Shown here one piece after another: positions 1 through 7,258 of a DNA stretch of 64,000 nt. Origin of the DNA: Mucilaginibacter sp. dw_454 (GTDB taxonomy: Bacteria; Bacteroidota; Bacteroidia; Sphingobacteriales; Sphingobacteriaceae); NCBI RefSeq assembly GCF_018449775.1, contig NZ_JAAVVB010000007.1:62001-126000 (forward strand). The letters run 5' to 3'. Position 1 is the stretch's first letter. Every line of letters starts with the position of its first letter. The position numbers and the translations under genes are program-made. The notes under the pieces were generated by a model that was given only the letters and a program-made list of their open reading frames with translations, was not told the DNA's origin and searched no databases.

Positions 1-532
1 CCCAACCAAAACATCATCATTAATAAAAAAATACGCTGCCAATTATACCCGCATTGCTACCCGCGGACTGGATGCCTGGTACGATTATGATCAGGCGCTG
101 CAGGTATCGAAAGAATTGCACAAACCCATTATGATTGACTTTACCGGCTTTAACTGCGTAAACTGTCGCCAAATGGAGGCTGATGTATGGACAGATTCGC
201 GCGTATTCAATCATCTTCAAAACGATTACATTTTGTTGCAATTGGTGGTTGATGATAAAGCCGAACTCGATCCTTCAGAACAATTTACATCGACCTATAG
301 CGGTAAAAAAATCACCACGCTAGGTGGCAAATGGAGCGATCTGGAAGCTTCGCGCTTTAATGCTAACTCGCAGCCTTTCTATGTCTTATTGGATAGCGAC
401 GGCAATATGCTGACCGATAAAAACGGTGTAGCCATTCCCCCATCGCCGGCAAATTATAATGTAGAGGGCTACCTGAAATTTTTAGAAAGCGGAATTAGCG
501 CTTATCAAAGTGCGCAACAAGCCAAAAAATAA
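1..532 (+). CDS. DsbD-like thiol:disulfide interchange protein, C-terminal part (5' truncated)
   Basis: The reading frame is open to the left edge (frame beginning at base 2), so this is the C-terminal part of a larger protein; the TTG at 116 is not a real start. The visible part is a thioredoxin domain with the redox motif CVNC inside FTGFNCVNCRQME, preceded by the W-Y-D-x-D-x-A linker usual for the periplasmic C-domain of DsbD/CcdA-type proteins in Bacteroidota. In that family the membrane domain passes electrons from cytoplasmic thioredoxin to this domain, which keeps periplasmic cysteines reduced. The membrane domain would lie left of the window. The domain assignment is firm; the exact substrate is unknown. 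Confidence 0.85.
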   Translation, partial: PTKTSSLIKKYAANYTRIATRGLDAWYDYDQALQVSKELHKPIMIDFTGFNCVNCRQMEADVWTDSRVFNHLQNDYILLQLVVDDKAELDPSEQFTSTYSGKKITTLGGKWSDLEASRFNANSQPFYVLLDSDGNMLTDKNGVAIPPSPANYNVEGYLKFLESGISAYQSAQQAKK

Positions 533-534
533 CT

Positions 535-542
535 TAAATTTG
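535..542 (+). promoter_or_regulatory. Bacteroidota -7 promoter element TAAATTTG before pfkA
   Basis: Matches the TAnnTTTG consensus of the Bacteroidota primary sigma factor and lies just after the stop of the upstream gene, giving a leader of roughly 70 bases for pfkA. Confidence 0.5.
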
Positions 543-614
543 CGCCGAAAACGGCAGGTTATGTAGTTGCTTGCCGTTAATCAGGTACAAATACAAATCT
601 GCCATTTATAGCTA

Positions 615-1595
615 ATGACTCCGATAAAAAAAATAGGGATTTTTACGTCCGGTAGCGACTCTCCAGGAATGAATGCCGCCATCAGGGCGGTAGTACGAAC
701 GTCCATTTTTTACAATATTGAAATTGCCGGTATCCGCCGTGGTTTTGAAGGGATGATTAATGGCGATATCTACGAGATGAATACCAAATCGGTATCAAAT
801 ATTATTCAGCGCGGAGGTACTTTACTAAAAACAGGCCGCAGCGAATACTTTAAAACCGCCGAAGGTCGTCAAAAAGCTTACGAACAATTAAAAATAAACG
901 GGATAGATGCACTGATTGCCCTGGGTGGCAATGGTACTTTGAAAGGCGTACGCGAGTTTGGCGATGAATATCAAGACATCAAGATCATTGGCATACCGTG
1001 TACAATCGATAATGACTTACGCGGTTCTGACTTTACCATTGGTTATGATACTGCCATTAATACGGTTATAGAAGCGGTTGATAAGATCCGCGAAACTGCC
1101 GAATCGCACGACCGTTTGTTTATTGTTGAAGTAATGGGCCGCGACTCGGGCATGATTGCCTTGCGCACAGGCATGGGTGTAGGTGCCGAAGCAGTGCTGG
1201 TACCAGAAACCAGATCAGACATCAACGCGTTATTTGAGCGCCTGGAAAAAGGCCGGAAAGACAAAACGTCTAAAATAGTAATGGTTGCCGAGGGCGATGA
1301 GCCGGGCAGCGCTTTCGAAATAGGTAAAGCCATCATGGAAAAGTTCCCGCATTATGATACCCGTGTATCTGTATTGGGTCACATTCAGCGTGGCGGTAAA
1401 CCAACCTGTATGGACCGTGTATTGGCCAGCCGCTTAGGTGTAGCAGCCGTAGAAGCACTAAAAGATGGCCACACCGGCGAAATGGTAGGCCTTATTCATA
1501 ACGATATAGAATTTACGCCATTCGGCCAATCTGTAAAACATCACCATGAGGTAAATGAAGAGTTTACCAGGATTGTGGAGATGCTGTCATTGTAA
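615..1595 (+). CDS. pfkA: 6-phosphofructokinase paralogue with altered active site
   Basis: A 326-residue PfkA-family protein (group A, usual length about 320). The family phosphorylates fructose 6-phosphate at the committed step of glycolysis. Conserved parts include PGMNAAIRAVVR (17-28), TIDND (130-134, with the catalytic Asp) and LGHIQRGG near the C-terminus. Three positions depart from the E. coli enzyme: Gly11 of the SGGD loop is Ser (SGSD, residues 12-15), Asp103 of GGDGS is Asn (GGNGT, N106), and Gly124 of PGTIDND is Cys (C129). Gly104, the ATP-versus-PPi determinant, stays Gly. The gene may therefore be a divergent second PFK with changed nucleotide use or regulation. It starts with ATG after a likely TAAATTTG promoter and ends at a strong terminator. 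Confidence 0.9.
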   Translation: MTPIKKIGIFTSGSDSPGMNAAIRAVVRTSIFYNIEIAGIRRGFEGMINGDIYEMNTKSVSNIIQRGGTLLKTGRSEYFKTAEGRQKAYEQLKINGIDALIALGGNGTLKGVREFGDEYQDIKIIGIPCTIDNDLRGSDFTIGYDTAINTVIEAVDKIRETAESHDRLFIVEVMGRDSGMIALRTGMGVGAEAVLVPETRSDINALFERLEKGRKDKTSKIVMVAEGDEPGSAFEIGKAIMEKFPHYDTRVSVLGHIQRGGKPTCMDRVLASRLGVAAVEALKDGHTGEMVGLIHNDIEFTPFGQSVKHHHEVNEEFTRIVEMLSL

Positions 1596-1616
1596 GCTAA
1601 AAGTTTAAAGAATATT

Positions 1617-1643
1617 AAAAGGCCGGTTTTCCGGCCTTTCTGT
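1617..1643. terminator. Bidirectional terminator between pfkA and the nucleotidase gene
   Basis: Hairpin AAAGGCCGG-TTTT-CCGGCCTTT with A-run before and T-run after. It sits between convergent genes ending at 1595 and 1663 and can serve both. Confidence 0.85.
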
Positions 1644-1662
1644 TATTTGACAGGTTGATTTA

Positions 1663-2190
1663 TTAAAGCAACTTCTCCGCAACTTCCTTCCAGGTATTTA
1701 CACGCTCGTATTCTGTAAGCAGCACATTATGTGGCGATGTAAACAACAACTTACGTCCGTTAAAGCGGGTAAAGTTTTTGGTACGATCATCTATCATTAT
1801 ATCCGTATTGACAATCTTATGTCCGCAAAAAACAATATTGGTCCAGCTGATGAAAGGGAAATAATCTGCCAGCCAGGCTTGCTTGTCTTCTAACGAAAGC
1901 GGGAACTCGGTAGCGGCCGATACGATAAATACATCGTACTTTTTATGCAGTTCGGCAAGCACCTCCTGGCTATCCGGTATCACTTTCAGATCGCGGAAAA
2001 AACCTTTTCGGTTAATGTATTCGCGCAGGGTATGATCCAGCTCGGGCGGCAGCAATTCGCGAAATTCTTTACCATGCATTTGGTCTAACGTGTAGTTATA
2101 CCCGTGTTCTTGCTGGTAAATGGTTATAAATTTGTCAATGGGGTCGGCAATAACCTCGTCCATATCTATGGCTATGCTTAGTTTATTCAT
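1663..2190 (-). CDS. 5'(3')-deoxyribonucleotidase (NT5C-type HAD phosphatase)
   Basis: A 175-residue HAD-superfamily protein with the DxDEV motif at residues 9-13, where Asp9 is the expected nucleophile, a VSAATEFP motif-II segment and an IDDR motif near the C-terminus. It matches the cytosolic deoxyribonucleotidase family (NT5C), which dephosphorylates dNMPs and balances nucleotide pools. The length is normal. The start is close to GAGATTTG-CGCT-ATG, a near match to the promoter-start spacing discussed in the findings. The substrate is inferred from the family only. Confidence 0.85.
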   Translation of the reverse strand: MNKLSIAIDMDEVIADPIDKFITIYQQEHGYNYTLDQMHGKEFRELLPPELDHTLREYINRKGFFRDLKVIPDSQEVLAELHKKYDVFIVSAATEFPLSLEDKQAWLADYFPFISWTNIVFCGHKIVNTDIMIDDRTKNFTRFNGRKLLFTSPHNVLLTEYERVNTWKEVAEKLL

Positions 2191-2262
2191 AGCGCAAATC
2201 TCTTGTTTTATAGGCTAATTACCTGATTTTAAAGTTTGTTTTTTTATTTAACTGATAATTAC

Positions 2263-2270
2263 TACTTTTG
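2263..2270 (+). promoter_or_regulatory. -7 element TACTTTTG for the rpsP operon
   Basis: Perfect TAnnTTTG match about 57 bases before the rpsP start, with a TTTG at 2235-2238 upstream as possible -33 element (spacing slightly long). Confidence 0.65.
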
Positions 2271-2326
2271 CATCCCCGCTGAAAGAAACTCCGGGGAAAT
2301 GTTGAACACATAAATTAAAAACAAAC

Positions 2327-2917
2327 ATGGCAACTAAAATCAGATTGCAAAGACATGGTAAAAAGGGGAAACCTTTTTATTACATCGTAGTAGCAGACGC
2401 CCGTGCACCACGTGATGGTCGCTTCATTGAGCGTTTAGGTTCTTACAACCCAAACACAAACCCTGCTACAATTGACATTAACTTCGACAAAACTTTTACC
2501 TGGGTTGACAATGGTGCCCAGCCAACAGATACTTGTCGTGCTATTCTTTCGTACAAAGGCGTACTTTACAAAAAACACTTACAAGGTGGCGTTAAAAAAG
2601 GTGCTTTAACTCAAGAACAAGCAGATGCTAAATTTACCGAATGGTTAGATCAAAAAGACGGTAAAATTACCGGCAAAAAGACCGACCTTTCTACAGCTAA
2701 ACAAACTGCCCGCAAAGCAGCTTTAGAAGCTGAGGCCAAGAAAAAAGAAGAAAGAGCTGCCGCTATTGCTGCTAAAAACACTCCAGAAGTTGAAGCTGTT
2801 GAAGAAGAAGCACCGGTTGCTGAAGCTGAAGAAGCTCCTGCTGCTGAAGTTACTGAAGAAGTGGCTCCGGCTGCTGAAGAAGCTCCTGCCGCTGACGAAA
2901 CTCCGGCTGCTGAATAA
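2327..2917 (+). CDS. rpsP: 30S ribosomal protein S16 with long acidic tail
   Basis: Residues 1-80 are a canonical S16 domain (KIRLQRHGKKGKPFYYIVVA, RDGRFIERLGSYNP), which binds 16S rRNA in the small-subunit body. The protein has 196 residues against about 80 in E. coli. The extension has a basic Lys/Ala part (about 110-150) and then an Ala/Glu/Pro tail of repeated EEAPA-type units to the end. Such tails occur in Bacteroidota S16. It is the first gene of the rpsP-rimM-trmD-rplS group. The tail coding region is built of GCTGAAGAA-like repeats and could vary in length. Confidence 0.97.
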   Translation: MATKIRLQRHGKKGKPFYYIVVADARAPRDGRFIERLGSYNPNTNPATIDINFDKTFTWVDNGAQPTDTCRAILSYKGVLYKKHLQGGVKKGALTQEQADAKFTEWLDQKDGKITGKKTDLSTAKQTARKAALEAEAKKKEERAAAIAAKNTPEVEAVEEEAPVAEAEEAPAAEVTEEVAPAAEEAPAADETPAAE

Positions 2918-2925
2918 TTCTTTAA

Positions 2926-2958
2926 TAGAATCAAGAACTAAGAGTCAAGAATCAAGAC
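2926..2958 (+). repeat. AATCAAGA-type dispersed repeat, short copy
   Basis: Contains TAGAATCAAGAACTAAGAGT and related words directly after rpsP; the same words form the arms of the inverted repeat at 4736-4814. Confidence 0.6.
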
Positions 2959-3007
2959 TATTTATAATGGCGAGGCACCTAACAGGTTCTTCGCCATTGT
3001 TGTTTAA

Positions 3008-3106
3008 CCTCACCCCGGCCCTCTCCAAAGGAGAGGGAGATACAGAGGACAGTAATACTATAAAAAAGCAAATCCTCTCCTTTGGAGAGGATTTAGGAGA
3101 GGTAAT
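3008..3106. repeat. Inverted-repeat element with CTCTCC-AAA-GGAGAG core
   Basis: A left block, CCCTCTCCAAAGGAGAGGG, and a right block, CCTCTCCTTTGGAGAGG, are each palindromic and are reverse complements of each other. They fill the rpsP-rimM gap up to the rimM start. A related CCCC-AAGG/CCTTGGGG element lies after radA at 15730-15821. It looks like a miniature repeat inserted within the operon. Confidence 0.7.
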
Positions 3107-3631
3107 ATGAAAATCGAAGACTGTTTCCGCATCGGCAGCGTACTAAAAACCAAGGGCCTAAAAGGCGAAATGCAGCTATATGTTGATTTCGACGGGTTGG
3201 ACGATATCACATTTGACGCTATTTTTATTGAGATAGCCGGCAAGCTGGCGCCGTTTTTTGTAGAGTCTATCAAATACAATCATAACAACCAGGCCTATCT
3301 ATACCTGGAGGATGTGGATACTATTGAGAAAGCTACGCCCCTGGTAAAAAAAGATATCTACCTGTCTAACAAACTCAAACCAAAAAAGAAAAAGAAAGAG
3401 TTTACCCTGCTTGACTTAGAAGGTTTTACCGCTGTTGATATCAACGAAGGCGAATTGGGTGTAATTACCGACATTCACGAATTTCCGCAGCAATTGGTAG
3501 CCGCCGTAACCTACAAGGGTTTCGAAGTGCTATTTCCGCTCAATGAAGACATCATTACAGGTATTGATGCGGTAAAAGAGATCCTGACTGTTGATTTACC
3601 GGAAGGATTGCTTGATATTTACATGGATTAA
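3107..3631 (+). CDS. rimM: 16S rRNA processing protein RimM
   Basis: A 174-residue protein with an N-terminal RimM beta-barrel (IGSVLKTKGLKGEMQLY) and a C-terminal PRC-barrel (ELGVITDIHEFPQQ, VLFPLNEDIITGID). RimM binds S19 and assists maturation of the 30S head. The length is normal, and position directly after rpsP is the conserved order. It starts with ATG a few bases after a repeat element, so translation does not use a classical Shine-Dalgarno site. Confidence 0.95.
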   Translation: MKIEDCFRIGSVLKTKGLKGEMQLYVDFDGLDDITFDAIFIEIAGKLAPFFVESIKYNHNNQAYLYLEDVDTIEKATPLVKKDIYLSNKLKPKKKKKEFTLLDLEGFTAVDINEGELGVITDIHEFPQQLVAAVTYKGFEVLFPLNEDIITGIDAVKEILTVDLPEGLLDIYMD

Positions 3632-3641
3632 TAATCCTTGT

Positions 3642-4172
3642 ATGAAAGCCCTGTTGACATTTGCCCTGCTATTACTTTTTTGCCTTAGCGTAAATGCGCA
3701 AACATCTTTAACCGTTGCTACAAACCGGGTTGGAGAAATTGTACCCAGCAAAATCTCGGGGAAACACGCTGTCACTATTCCCGCAGGCGACAGCGTAGTT
3801 CTGTTAAGCTACTCTTCTAAAGTACAAGCCTGGTATGCGCAATACAACGATATTACCGGCGAAATTGCCGATAGCCTGATAAACCAAAGCCCGGCTTATA
3901 CAGCTTTCAAAAACACTTTTATAGCTCGAGATCACAAAACAGAAATGATCAGCAAATACGGGCCATTAAATGGGGCATCTATAGCTAATGGCATTGTTAA
4001 AATCGGCATGACCAAAGTTATGGTTGAAGATGCCTATGGTAAGCCCGATAATATAAACCGAATTTGGAGCGGCGGCGCCATGCAAGAACAATGGGTTTAT
4101 GAACGCCTGCCAAACGGTAAACCCGGATACTTTACTTTTGTGAACGGTAAATTAATAAACCGAAAAGACTGA
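3642..4172 (+). CDS. Secreted protein of unknown function inserted in the rpsP-rplS operon
   Basis: A 176-residue protein with a clear Sec signal peptide (MKALLTFALLLLFCLSVNA). The mature part has a possible SH3-like N-terminal segment (about residues 25-85: VGEIVPS..., VVLLSYSSKVQAWYAQYND) and a C-terminal segment like the SmpA/BamE small repeat fold (IVKIGMTKVMVEDAYGKPDNIN, then QWVYERLPNGKPGYFTFVNGKL). I do not assign a function. The start chosen is the ATG that begins the signal peptide, 10 bases after the rimM stop. It is co-directional with the ribosomal genes but is not part of the usual operon. Confidence 0.75.
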   Translation: MKALLTFALLLLFCLSVNAQTSLTVATNRVGEIVPSKISGKHAVTIPAGDSVVLLSYSSKVQAWYAQYNDITGEIADSLINQSPAYTAFKNTFIARDHKTEMISKYGPLNGASIANGIVKIGMTKVMVEDAYGKPDNINRIWSGGAMQEQWVYERLPNGKPGYFTFVNGKLINRKD

Positions 4173-4260
4173 GCCGATTGACATCCGATGTTTACGCTTA
4201 TGTTCTTAATTTAGTAGAGAAGTACTTATTTAAGATGACGAGGATTAAGCCTGCGTTAAT

Positions 4261-4340
4261 GAATATCGAACACCGAATTCGAATAATGAATGATGAAGTA
4301 CATTGGCGTTCGATATTCAAAATTCATTAGTCGATATTTA
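4261..4340. repeat. Dyad repeat with AATAATGAATGATGAAGTA
   Basis: Imperfect inverted repeat: the left arm contains GAATATCGAACACCGAATTC and the right arm GTTCGATATTCAAAATTCAT. A second copy with the same central words is at 30865-30937. It lies immediately before the VOC gene. Confidence 0.7.
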
Positions 4341-4344
4341 TCTC

Positions 4345-4737
4345 ATGGAAACAAAAACAGCTTTCGCGCCCCTACTTACCCTTAATCAAGGAACAACCGA
4401 TATCGATTTTTACAAGAACGCTTTCGGCGCTACCGAGAATTTTCGCATTCTGAATGATGATGGTTCTATACACGTGGCCGAACTGGTTATTGATGACGCA
4501 GTATTTCATCTGCACGAAATGATGCCTCAACATACACACAAAGTTAGTCCGGATGCTAATAAAGGCACTACGGTTGTTATTGGTTTATTTGTTGCCGATG
4601 TAAAGGCGGTTTTTGATCAGGCCATTGCTGCAGGTGCAACCATCATATCGCCGGTTATTGATTATGAATACGGCTACCGCCAGGGCGAATTGCAAGATCC
4701 CTTCGGCCATCGCTGGACCATACAGTGCCGAATTTAG
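4345..4737 (+). CDS. VOC (glyoxalase/PhnB-like) family protein
   Basis: A 130-residue single-domain protein of the vicinal-oxygen-chelate superfamily, PhnB-like: F-Y-x-N-A-F-G-A (about residue 22), a central DDAVFHLHE strand and C-terminal DPFGHRWTI. Family members bind a metal with His/Glu and include glyoxalases and antibiotic-resistance proteins; those like this one are mostly uncharacterised. The ATG at 4345 is preferred over the in-frame start at 4303, because the latter lies inside the dyad repeat. It is inserted between rimM and trmD, which are normally neighbours. Confidence 0.8.
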   Translation: METKTAFAPLLTLNQGTTDIDFYKNAFGATENFRILNDDGSIHVAELVIDDAVFHLHEMMPQHTHKVSPDANKGTTVVIGLFVADVKAVFDQAIAAGATIISPVIDYEYGYRQGELQDPFGHRWTIQCRI

Positions 4738-4814
4738 AATCAAGAGACAAGAACCAAGAGTCAAGACCTTGGACGCTTCATATCTTGATTCTTGGCTCTT
4801 GATTCTTGTCTCTA
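4736..4814. repeat. Long inverted repeat of AATCAAGAGACAAGAACC type
   Basis: Left arm begins AGAATCAAGAGACAAGAACC; right arm ends TTGATTCTTGTCTCT, with a short loop. It starts in the last codons of the VOC gene and ends just before the trmD promoter. A short copy is at 2926-2958. Confidence 0.75.
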
Positions 4815-4824
4815 ACAAAAAAAC

Positions 4825-4836
4825 TATCTTTGCCCC
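4825..4836 (+). promoter_or_regulatory. -7 element TATCTTTG four bases before the trmD ATG
   Basis: TATCTTTG (4825-4832), then CCCC, then ATG at 4837. If the -7 box has its normal spacing, transcription begins at or next to the start codon, giving a leaderless mRNA. Confidence 0.6.
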
Positions 4837-5511
4837 ATGCGTTTTGACATTATTACCGTATTGCCCGGCTTGCTGGATAGCCCTTTTGCCCACTCTATTT
4901 TACAGCGCGCGCAAAAAAAGGGGCTGGCCGAAATACACGTGCATAACCTGCGCGATTATGCCGATGGCAAACAAAAAAGCGTTGACGACTATCCTTACGG
5001 CGGCGGCAGTGGCATGGTGATGACCATTGAACCTTTTGCCAAATGTATTGAGGCCCTGAAAGCCGAGCGTACTTATGACGAGGTGATCTTTATGTCGCCG
5101 GATGGTGAGACGTTAAACCAGGGTATGGCCAACCAACTATCGGTTAAGCAGAACTTCATTATTTTATGCGGACATTATAAAGGCATCGACCAGCGTATCC
5201 GCGATATTTTTGTCACTAAAGAAATTTCCGTAGGCGATTATGTACTATCCGGCGGTGAGCTGCCTGCGGCTATTGTGGTTGATGCGGTGGTGAGGTTGAT
5301 TCCCGGTGTATTGTCTGACGAGACTTCGGCTCTCTCCGATTCTTTCCAGGATGGGCTGCTTGATGCCCCCGTTTATACCCGCCCTGCCGACTGGAACGGA
5401 CACAAAATTCCGGACATTTTATTGAGTGGCAACACGCCCGAGATAGAAAAATGGCGTTTTGAGCAAGCTGTTGAGCGCACCAGGCAACGCCGGCCAGATC
5501 TTTTAGAGTAA
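4837..5511 (+). CDS. trmD: tRNA (guanine-N1-)-methyltransferase TrmD
   Basis: A 224-residue SPOUT methyltransferase that makes m1G37 in tRNAs reading CNN codons and so prevents frameshifting. Visible family motifs are YGGGSGMVM (about 54-62), the knot segment LCGHYKGIDQR and GDYVLSGGELPA, followed by SFQDGLLDAPVYTRP. Length is normal. It has its own TATCTTTG promoter at an unusually short distance, and a repeat element separates it from the preceding gene, so it may be transcribed independently of rpsP-rimM. Confidence 0.97.
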   Translation: MRFDIITVLPGLLDSPFAHSILQRAQKKGLAEIHVHNLRDYADGKQKSVDDYPYGGGSGMVMTIEPFAKCIEALKAERTYDEVIFMSPDGETLNQGMANQLSVKQNFIILCGHYKGIDQRIRDIFVTKEISVGDYVLSGGELPAAIVVDAVVRLIPGVLSDETSALSDSFQDGLLDAPVYTRPADWNGHKIPDILLSGNTPEIEKWRFEQAVERTRQRRPDLLE

Positions 5512-5687
5512 TTTGATCGAGTTGCAGGCTATTGATTTTCGGCCTTTAGTACGGTATTTTGACCATTTTTTGTTAATAAAAAACTAATTGTTGAAATTTT
5601 TAAATTCCACTTTTTAAATTCAAAAATAATCCCTATAATTGCAATCCGATTTTTACGGGTTAAAAATCGCATTTAGAGCTTAAAATC

Positions 5688-6035
5688 ATGGATTTAGTAA
5701 AATTTGTAGAAGAGCAAACAGTAACAATTAATAAATTCCCGTCTTTCAAAGCAGGAGATACTGTAAGCGTACATTATAAAATCAAAGAGGGAACCAAGGA
5801 ACGTATCCAGGTTTACCAAGGTGTAGTTATCCAACGCAATAGCACTGGTGTTTCTGAGACATTTACTGTACGTAAAGTTTCAAACGGTATTGGTGTTGAG
5901 CGTATTTTCCCTGCTAACTCGCCAAATATTGACAAAGTAGAAGTTAACAGCCACGGTAAAGTGCGTCGCTCTAAACTTTACTACCTGCGTGCCCTTACCG
6001 GTAAAGCAGCTCGTATCAAATCAAAAAGAGTGTAA
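5688..6035 (+). CDS. rplS: 50S ribosomal protein L19
   Basis: A 115-residue protein with the full L19 pattern (FKAGDTVSVHYKIKEG, VQVYQGVVIQ-like RIQVYQGVVIQRN, VERIFPANSPNID, KLYYLRALTGKAARIK). L19 sits at the 30S-50S interface. The gap from trmD is 176 bases and AT-rich, with TATAATTG at about 5634-5641 as a weak promoter candidate. A strong terminator follows. Confidence 0.97.
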   Translation: MDLVKFVEEQTVTINKFPSFKAGDTVSVHYKIKEGTKERIQVYQGVVIQRNSTGVSETFTVRKVSNGIGVERIFPANSPNIDKVEVNSHGKVRRSKLYYLRALTGKAARIKSKRV

Positions 6036-6053
6036 TTACAATCATACTTTAAA

Positions 6054-6088
6054 AAACCTTCCCGGCACAACCAGGAAGGTTTTTTTTT
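6054..6088 (+). terminator. rplS terminator
   Basis: Stem AAACCTTCC / GGAAGGTTT with an 11-base loop and a run of nine T. Confidence 0.9.
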
Positions 6089-6280
6089 GCCTTGAAATTT
6101 ATTTAAGTTTTAAGTATAATCGTGCAGCAAAAAACCGAACCGGGGAGGGCTTCAATTGCTGCAGCAAGCACTCTTGCCTCCGCTAAGGCACGGCCAAATC
6201 AATGGTCGCCCAATCTTCATCAGAGACAAAACAAGGGCTTACAGTCGCCCAAAAGCCCACTAGCAAATAAAGGATGATCT

Positions 6281-6424
6281 ACCCTCTTTCCCGCTTGCGG
6301 AAGAGAGGGTGATCGAGCGAAGCGATGATCGGGTGAGTCCTCGATAGGCGAGGTGAATGCACGCTGTCGACTCACCCCGCGGCACGTCGTGCGTGACCCT
6401 CTTCGCCTTTGGCGGAAAGAGGGT
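6281..6424. repeat. ACCCTCTTTCCCGCTTGCGG-type repeat, composite copy
   Basis: The gap 6089-6440 holds no credible gene. It carries this element: two blocks with GGAAGAGAGGGT and ACTCACCCC words in opposite orientation (6281-6315 and 6371-6424). Further copies are at 29052-29109, 30804-30861, 30941-30999 and 53837-53894. Confidence 0.75.
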
Positions 6425-6440
6425 TCAAACAGGAAACACA

Positions 6441-6473
6441 AAAAAGGCCGGTGCAAATGCACCGGCCTTTTTA
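6441..6473. terminator. Terminator downstream of psd
   Basis: Perfect stem AAAAGGCCGGTGCA / TGCACCGGCCTTTT with a 2-3 base loop, 20 bases beyond the psd stop on the minus strand. Confidence 0.85.
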
Positions 6474-6492
6474 TTTTATCATCAGCTAAAGA

Positions 6493-7164
6493 TTAAGCCG
6501 GAAGCTCAGCCAGTACCGTACGTCCGCCTTTAACTACCTCACCTATCTCTACGTTTATTTTTGAACCCAAAGGCAGGTAAACATCTACCCTCGATCCGAA
6601 TTTGATGAAACCAAACTGATCACCTTGTTCAACCTTGTCACCTTCTTTAACATACCAAACAATACGGCGTGCCAGCGCACCGGCAATTTGCCTAAACAAT
6701 ACCTGGGTACCGTTGCTGTTTTCGGTAACTACCGTAGTACGCTCGTTTTCTGTCGATGATTTTGGATGCCAGGCCACCAAATATTTACCCGGATGATATT
6801 TAAAATACTTAATCACACCGGTAATAGGATTACGATTAACGTGCACATTTACCGGCGACATAAATACAGAAACCTGGATGCGTTTATCTTTTAAAAATTC
6901 TGTTTCTGTGGTTTCTTCAATCACAACCACTTTCCCGTCAGCCGGGCATAGTACACATTTTTCGTCCTGGGTGATATCAAAATGTGGGTTACGAAAAAAC
7001 TGCACTATGATAACGAACAGTGCGAACGATAGAATGTAAAATATCCATTTTAATACTGTGTAATCTGGTAGATAAAACTGTATAGCCGCATTTAAAACAA
7101 AGATGAACAGGATACACAAGGCCAGGGACGTATATCCCTCTTTATGGAAAGTCATTTTTTTCAT
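6493..7164 (-). CDS. psd: Phosphatidylserine decarboxylase
   Basis: A 223-residue protein of the short phosphatidylserine decarboxylase-related class. It has two N-terminal membrane helices (about 12-30 and 36-55), the FFRNPHFD entry motif, a central VNVHVNRNPITG segment and the autocleavage site in KFGSRVDVYLP. Cleavage between G190 and S191 would give the pyruvoyl alpha chain. The enzyme makes phosphatidylethanolamine at the inner membrane. It follows cdsA, the earlier step of the same pathway. The first ATG (7164) is chosen; an in-frame ATG three codons later is also possible. Confidence 0.93.
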   Translation of the reverse strand: MKKMTFHKEGYTSLALCILFIFVLNAAIQFYLPDYTVLKWIFYILSFALFVIIVQFFRNPHFDITQDEKCVLCPADGKVVVIEETTETEFLKDKRIQVSVFMSPVNVHVNRNPITGVIKYFKYHPGKYLVAWHPKSSTENERTTVVTENSNGTQVLFRQIAGALARRIVWYVKEGDKVEQGDQFGFIKFGSRVDVYLPLGSKINVEIGEVVKGGRTVLAELPA

Positions 7165-7250
7165 TGGTATTGTTTATTTTTTTGTGGTGATGAAGCTACC
7201 ATGTGCTTATTTAATTGTTTGTTAGTGTTAGCACAGATGATTTCATGATG

Positions 7251-7258
7251 CAAAATTA
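7251..7258 (-). promoter_or_regulatory. -7 element TAATTTTG for psd
   Basis: Perfect TAnnTTTG on the minus strand overlapping the cdsA stop region, about 87 bases before the psd start. This suggests psd can be transcribed separately from cdsA. Confidence 0.5.

Noticed and set aside
2650..3110. Overlapping frames within the S16 tail and the following repeat
   Set aside because: Low-complexity GCTGAAGAA-type codons stay open in several frames; only the rpsP frame has a domain.
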